Positions 59,580 to 64,000 of a stretch of DNA of 64,000 nucleotides are shown here, piece by piece. The notes below the pieces were generated by a model. The model did no database searches. It saw nothing but the letters and a program-made list of their open reading frames with translations, and was not told where the DNA came from. The position numbers were made by a program, and so were the translations under genes. Source of the stretch: Atrina japonica (Eukaryota > Mollusca > Bivalvia > Pterioida > Pinnidae); contig BROG01000477.1 of NCBI GenBank assembly GCA_030159075.1, forward strand, positions 124,001 to 188,000, read 5' to 3'. Within the stretch, counting starts at the first letter, position 1; each line of letters begins with the position of its first letter.

Positions 59580-59760
59580 CCATTTTCCATGTTTTCTCTT
59601 ATTTCTTTTCTCTCATTTCTTCTCTCTCTCTCCACATGTTCACCTTTCTCTCATTTCTTTGTCTCTCTCTCTCATTTCTTCTCTCTCTCTCCACATGTTC
59701 ACCTTTCTCTTATTTCTGTTTTCTCTCTCATGCACACCCCCATCTTTTCTTTCTACATTA
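59580..59760. repeat. CT-rich low-complexity tract with a 59-bp duplication
   Basis: CCACATGTTCACCTTTCTCT occurs at 59632 and 59691 within (TC)n-rich sequence. It lies between Polinton genes and breaks their compact spacing, so it may be a later expansion. Confidence 0.75.
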
Positions 59761-59842
59761 TGTTGTTTTTTAACTCATAAATAACTCCTGAACAAGTCTA
59801 TTCACTCAACATTTTATTACCCCGCTCAAACTAGAAGTAGTT

Positions 59843-59870
59843 CTTGGAGGATTAGGGCCGTCCCTCTAAG
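59843..59870 (-). terminator. Stem-loop downstream of the protease gene
   Basis: CTTGGAGG pairs with CCTCTAAG (one G-T pair) around ATTAGGGCCGTC. See the similar structure at 58593-58618. Confidence 0.35.
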
Positions 59871-60020
59871 ACTACGTACAATGATACCAAAAAGCAATAT
59901 TAAATCATCAACAAAGAATTTATTACGTCTCACTACTACGGTTGATCTTGCCCATACAGCGCGGAGCAAAAGAACGTCAGCTTTTGTCCTAGATCGGTCG
60001 GTTCGGATTCCTTGGCGTAA

Positions 60021-60560
60021 TTAAACCCATACTTGTCGTGACTGACAGGACTGATACACGGTTGATTTAGGTACAGGTATGCGATATTGCTCTCTAAACC
60101 ATCTCCAAACAAAACGATCGTTTAGTAAAGGATCAATGTTTCTTCTTCTTGGTCTAGGTTGAGGACTTAACGATTGAAATAAAACATGACTAGGGACACC
60201 TCGATGTCTTTGACGTAAATAATACACACAGTAATGTCCACAAACTTTGGTGCGAGGGTGTTGATACATCTGCTGATTATAAATCACTCTCGATCTGCAT
60301 GGCGTTTTCATAAACTGATAGATATCAGGATAGATCCATGGAGGTAGCCCATAAGAGTCAAAATATTCAGCAGTCTGTTGACCTATGAAATGAATGGCAA
60401 CCCAATGCTCTCCTGGTTGATCGTGAGGATCTGTATTAACGATAAATGAATGTTTGCCATAAGGTAGATAGTCCGGTAAAACGTCTCTGGGGTATACTCC
60501 GCCGAACGAAGGTCCTACATAAGGGTCTCGTGATAAAATACTATTGAGTTGGATGAGCAT
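60021..60560 (-). CDS. Adenovirus-type cysteine protease (Polinton PRO)
   Basis: An intact 179-codon frame from ATG 60560. Motifs of the C5-like maturation protease are in order: GEHWVAIHF with the catalytic His (residue 52), YFDSYG with the acidic residue (Asp 68), a Gln near residue 97-100 for the oxyanion hole, and VCGHYCVYYL with the catalytic Cys (residue 107). In Polintons this enzyme is thought to process capsid proteins. It starts 27 bases after the capsid gene. A 33-codon open frame continues past its stop in another phase (from about 60040 to 59945), so the C-terminus may have been lost to a late frameshift. Confidence 0.9.
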   Translation of the reverse strand: MLIQLNSILSRDPYVGPSFGGVYPRDVLPDYLPYGKHSFIVNTDPHDQPGEHWVAIHFIGQQTAEYFDSYGLPPWIYPDIYQFMKTPCRSRVIYNQQMYQHPRTKVCGHYCVYYLRQRHRGVPSHVLFQSLSPQPRPRRRNIDPLLNDRFVWRWFREQYRIPVPKSTVYQSCQSRQVWV

Positions 60561-60587
60561 TCAAGCCTTGAATACTTTTGCATGGTT

Positions 60588-61914
60588 TCAATAGTCTATA
60601 GCCACTTCTCTCTGTTTGTTGATTTCTAATACGTTATCAAATTCTCCATAGACAATGCAGTTCACACTCTCTGCTAAAGCTTGAGCAAATTGAAGTTCGA
60701 TGCGTAAATTTTCTGTTTTTATCCAGTGTAACTTGCTCTGATCATTGTCTTGATCAGCTGTCAAATCAAAACACCACAAGGTAAACCCTCTTCTATAGTT
60801 GTCAATGGTCACGGAAGGGGCCCAGTCTTCTCCTAATCGACCTAATCCTTGATATAAGCTCAAGTATGAGCGCAAGTACAAGTTGTTTTCAAAGTCAGGT
60901 TCTAAAGGACGAGTGCAAAGACTTTCTCCATTGATACTAACATCCACTTTATTGACATTAAAATGTTGAAAATAAAAAGGATTCTTTGTCGCATCCCCAT
61001 TGAAAGCGGCATTGCTCACCATACCTACTACTATACGTTTTGGCATTTGACCTTGATACAAATGATCTGTAAATCTTTGAACGTGTCCCAGCAGGAATGG
61101 TAAACGTTTTCACTTCTACACGTCTCAAGGGAAATTTAGCAGTACTGGTATTCATCTGTTCGTTCATCTGATTCAGTAAAGTTGCAATGGGTTTCACTTT
61201 ACGTACCACTAGATTACATTTGTAATATCTTCAAATAACCTAATTCACCTCCTCCACACATCATGTAAAAGGGTTCACGACTTCTATTAAACCTTAGGCG
61301 TACATCTATACCATTAGGTAGAAATCGTTTCTGTTCAAACAGATCCAAATGGAGACGATCCATCATATTAAAGGTTTTACTTTCACTGATACGTTCATGA
61401 CGATCAGCTAATCCTGAGTTTTTCTCGGCGACATCATCGGTATGAGGATTCAACTTGTCAAATCGTCCAGGTGATCCTTGTACCATAAACTTGTAGCACT
61501 AATCTGATATTTTAGCGTTTCGTTAGAAAAGGACAGCAACTTTTCGAGATAAGCTCGATAGGGATAGGTATCGGTTCCAGGAGTGATCACTTTTCCATTT
61601 AGATTACAATCGATCTCGGAAAACAAACTATGCATCAAATTGTTGACGGGAGTGATTTGAGTATCATTTGCTAGATCAGTTCCATCTTGTTTGACGATTT
61701 TAGCTTCTACGTACACATAGGTCTGGTTCAAATCCAAATACTCATCGCCTTGTCCTTTGATTTCAAACTCAATAGGAGCAGATTGTGTATTGACACTAGA
61801 GATGGGGTAATATTCCACCCATCTTCCCTCTTCTAAGGTTACATTGGTGGGAGGGACATTAAACAACTCTAGTGCTTCACTACTACACTCACAGGAATCT
61901 TTTTGCATCATCAT
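60588..61914 (-). pseudogene. Major capsid protein, double jelly-roll (Polinton MCP), frame-broken
   Basis: The coding sequence spans ~442 codons, the usual size for a Polinton major capsid protein. The ATG cluster at 61914 lies 9 bases after the preceding gene. Recognisable capsid segments are EFEIKGQGDEYLDLNQTYVY (first jelly roll), GKVITPGTDTYPYRAYLE, and, in the C-terminal part, [18 protein letters not shown] and [14 protein letters not shown]. Three single-base frame changes break it, near 61470, 61215 and 61080; the piece between breaks is otherwise free of stops. The C-terminal segment (60588-61061) has no break. Either the gene is recently dead or the assembly has base-count errors. 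Confidence 0.85.
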
Positions 61915-61922
61915 CTTGTTAG

Positions 61923-62475
61923 TCAAATATATCTTGCTCTCTTCCGACCTGTTTTAGATTTACTTGTAGAAGTAGACTGAAAGGGACGCTCGTTCGTTTC
62001 TTTTTTATACTACTGTTCGTATGACTCGTTGTTCCTGTTCGTTTCTTGCCTGCTAAACGAGAAGCGACATGAGAGGGGGCACGAGCTAATGTTTTCTTAG
62101 GACCGTCATTAAGTTGCTCACGGCTTCTTTTCCTCGTTGAACAAGAGCATTTTTCAATGAACGTTTATTTTGTATCACATCCATACCCGTATTCAAAGCA
62201 AATTTAGCTATATGAGGAATGGCTTTCGTCATGGTAGGTTTGAGAAAGTCTGACCAAATACCTTTGCCATATTGCATATCCGATGCTCTAGGACTAAATG
62301 CTCCTACGAGTGTATTGACGATATTCCCTGCAAGTCTTAATGGATTGATGATCCCACCTCTCTGAGGAGAGATCAGACCATGAGTTGTTCTCGTTAACGA
62401 TTGAGTCAGTTTAGGGAAGAGAAGCCCATAGCCTTTCTGACGGGGTACCCCTTTATGAACGATGAGTGTTCATAA
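61923..62475 (-). pseudogene. Small basic capsid-associated protein, frame-broken
   Basis: In the first frame it opens around 62475 with VHKGVPRQKGYGLLFPKLTQ and includes a Gly/Pro-rich part, an amphipathic stretch (AIPHIAKFALNTGMDVIQ) and KNALVQRGKEAVSNLM. The order 'MDVIQNKRSLKNALVQRG' is typical of a short protein beside the capsid gene in Polintons, sometimes compared with adenovirus minor core proteins; that comparison is not secure. Near 62090 the frame shifts, after which a Lys/Arg/Ser-rich tail with a KKRTS cluster runs to a TGA at 61923-61925. No ATG is seen before residue ~56, so the 5' end is also damaged or an upstream start was lost. Confidence 0.6.
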
Positions 62476-62540
62476 TGTGTCACTATCAATACAGTCCTTA
62501 GGAATGGAATCAAACGTAGGAACTTGAAGTCTTTATAGAT

Positions 62541-62871
62541 TCAATGATTTGCTTTGGAAGGTAGTTTCATACTAGGATTAGGCATGATGTACCCCATACA
62601 CCCACTTAACATAACCATCCAGAACTGACTATTGGCATCTTTCAAAAGCCAAATGAACGACGCAAGCTATGATGATAGTAAAGGCAAGAATGACTTGAAC
62701 AAAGAATACAATTTCATTCCGAGGTATGTTTTCTCCACACCATTTCCAAGTAGTACTAGGCGTATGACTCACTCTATCGGGTGTGTTTGCTCGGTGGGCT
62801 CATTGTTAACTCTGATAGACACTCGGCTTACCGAGTCTACTGGTCGATCAAGTTGGATTTGGGGATCCATG
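62541..62871 (-). pseudogene. Small membrane protein of the Polinton, frame-broken
   Basis: ATG at 62871 overlaps the end of the integrase gene (stop at 62837) in another frame. Three pieces follow in different frames: a hydrophilic N-terminus (MDPQIQLDRPVDSVSRVSIR), a middle piece with a membrane helix (IVFFVQVILAFTIIIACVVH, ~62725-62665), and a C-terminal piece with a second hydrophobic segment (FWMVMLSGCMGYIMPNPS) that ends at TGA 62541-62543. The EIVFFVQV...GY(I/L)(M/L)P(N/S)P pattern is what I associate with a short two-helix protein in invertebrate Polintons. Frame breaks are near 62770 and 62645. A function in virion or host membranes is unknown. Confidence 0.6.
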
Positions 62872-63938
62872 AATCAAAAGTAGAAGGATATCCTTTCCAA
62901 TGTACCTTCACTTCTTCTATAACACGAGTTTTCCCTACACGCCTTTTTCTATGATCGAGAATCTCGTCGACTTCATAGACATCATCTGTTTTCACAACGG
63001 GTTGTAATTCAGATTCGTAAAACGTACCTTCCAATCGTTCTTGGTGATCATCCTGGATGTAATACACATAAGGATAACGATCAGGTACTCGTTTCGCGAC
63101 CGTGAACAGTTCCGTGGTCCAGTTAGGTAAGTATCCCTTATCAAATGTACGCTTTACTTTACTGATACGTACGCGATCACCTGTATGAAACTTGGGCAAT
63201 GGACGGTTTTTAGAAGGGGTACCATATAAGGTCTCCCAGACTTCTAACACATTGGAAGGATTGACTTCTATGGGACTTCTACCGATACTACGATGATACG
63301 ATTGATTATAAGCTTGAACAATCTGAGGGTAGAACGTCAACATAACGACGTGAACGAGTATGAGTAAAATATCTCCACATGCGAGCTTTTAGGGTCCTTT
63401 GAAAGCGTTCTACAATACTAGCTTTTGTTTCTGTATTGTCTGTCGTAAAGAAATGAATATCATGAAACGTATGACGAAATTCACGATTCAAAAACTCTTT
63501 TCCTTTATCGGATTGTATACGAATAGGACGTCGTCCTTTAGCTTGTTTTAATACTGCTTGAATCTTTGGCAGATTTATTTTTCAAAGGGATGACCCAAGC
63601 ATATTTAGATAGAACATCAATGACACATAAGAGAAACGTATACCCATCATTGTGTGTCTTGATGTTGGATACATCCGCTAAATCTAATTGCCATTGTTCA
63701 TCCATATCGGTCACTCTCGTTTGGTTACGAGGAAACTTTCTCTTGATAGAATTTATGAAGCGTATACGTGTCTTGTTCTTTCAACCATTGTTTGACTTCA
63801 TTTAGAGAAATGGGGTACTTTTCGACGTTTCACTTCTCGATAGAGAGGTTGTACACCTGCATAACCACCCCGATTAGAAGGATCATAATAGATGGATGCT
63901 AATTTGGCATTTTGCGAAGATTTTGAGTTTTGATCCAT
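62837..63938 (-). pseudogene. Polinton integrase with C-terminal chromodomain, frame-broken
   Basis: Starts at ATG 63938 (MDQNSKSSQNAKLASIYYDP). It carries an N-terminal SIYYDPSNRGGYAGVQPLYR segment, then a retroviral-type DDE core: QLDLADV (first Asp, ~63700), QSDKGKEFLNREF (second Asp, ~63510), and KASIVERFQRTLKARMW (Glu, ~63420). The last part has an SH3-like segment (FHTGDRVRI) and a chromodomain (YEVDEILDHRK, VHWKGYPSTFDSWIP). The enzyme joins the element ends to target DNA; the chromodomain probably reads histone marks. One-base frame changes lie near 63815, 63740 and 63335, and a further break near 63570. All three catalytic residues are still encoded. Confidence 0.9.
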
Positions 63939-64000
63939 TCTGAAGATGAGAACTCTTTTTAGATTTTTTAATGGTAGGGACCAGGCCGTAGGAGTCAATC
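63939..64000. other. Sequence upstream of the integrase, cut by the window
   Basis: Too short to assign. The next Polinton genes (polymerase, ATPase) would be expected beyond the edge. Confidence 0.4.

Larger units (their letters stand above)
58580..64000 (-). mobile_element. Polinton/Maverick element, one end (continues past the window)
   Basis: Seven minus-strand genes in tight order: integrase, membrane protein, small basic protein, major capsid protein, cysteine protease and two small proteins. Capsid, adenovirus-type protease and retroviral-type integrase together define Polintons. The left terminus lies somewhere between ~57.2 and 58.6 kb and cannot be fixed because the other inverted repeat is outside the window. 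Polymerase B and packaging ATPase are not in the window. Most genes carry frame breaks. Confidence 0.9.

Noticed and set aside
59485..59784. 99-codon plus-strand frame rich in Ser, Leu and Phe
   Set aside because: It runs antisense through the CT-rich tract between Polinton genes and overlaps a second frame of the same kind. No motif.
63566..63805. 79-codon plus-strand frame over the integrase
   Set aside because: Antisense shadow of the integrase catalytic core, which is clearly encoded on the minus strand.

Overview
This window looks like a piece of a bivalve or other mollusc nuclear genome. The evidence is its AT-rich non-coding sequence, long tetranucleotide and dinucleotide arrays, dozens of short inverted-repeat elements, tRNA-derived SINE copies, intron-style splice signals, no bacterial gene layout, and several repeat families (elements bounded by ACAAGAGG...GGTGAGCT, a Penelope-like retroelement 3' tail) that I associate with bivalve genomes. 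The organism call is an inference; nothing in the window fixes the species.

Layout. 1-10.3 kb is AT-rich and repeat-poor. It may hold ends of host genes: a candidate last exon at 1115-1203 (+) and candidate exons at 2927-3196 and 10080-10273 (-). 10.3-14.6 kb has no recognisable gene. 14.6-20.4 kb is a 48-bp minisatellite split by a four-level nest of mobile elements: minisatellite > 4.9-kb repeat element > LINE fragment with a 13-bp target duplication plus a second repeat element > Penelope-like reverse transcriptase fragment. 20.5-22.2 kb holds two decayed LINE pieces facing opposite ways. 22.2-34 kb holds microsatellites, fold-back elements, a 1.3-kb element inserted into an older inverted-repeat element with a readable 8-bp target duplication, four further Penelope-like tails and a 111-bp satellite. 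34-39 kb holds SINEs, a probable host-gene start with a perfect NRF-1-type palindrome upstream (35.6 kb), and a 956-bp hAT-like element.

39.3-48.1 kb is a tandem array of ~600-bp units. Its fifth unit is split by a 5.54-kb Mutator-like element with ~448-bp terminal inverted repeats and a 9-bp target duplication; the cargo is mostly tetranucleotide microsatellite. 48.1-57.2 kb is mostly unassigned sequence with a perfect 76-bp-arm palindrome, a diverged inverted duplication and a SINE with intact A and B boxes. 57.2-58.0 kb is CpG-rich and promoter-like (five ETS, two CRE, YY1, CCAAT and NRF-1-like motifs).

58.6-64 kb, minus strand, is one end of a Polinton/Maverick element, a virus-like DNA transposon. 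In transcription order it has a chromodomain integrase, a small membrane protein, a small basic capsid-associated protein, a double-jelly-roll major capsid protein, an adenovirus-type cysteine protease and two small proteins. Spacing is tight (overlap, 9 nt, 27 nt) as in viral gene clusters. Most of these genes carry single-base frame breaks with little other damage, so the element is either recently dead or the assembly has indel errors. Its DNA polymerase B and packaging ATPase would lie beyond the right edge and cannot be judged here.
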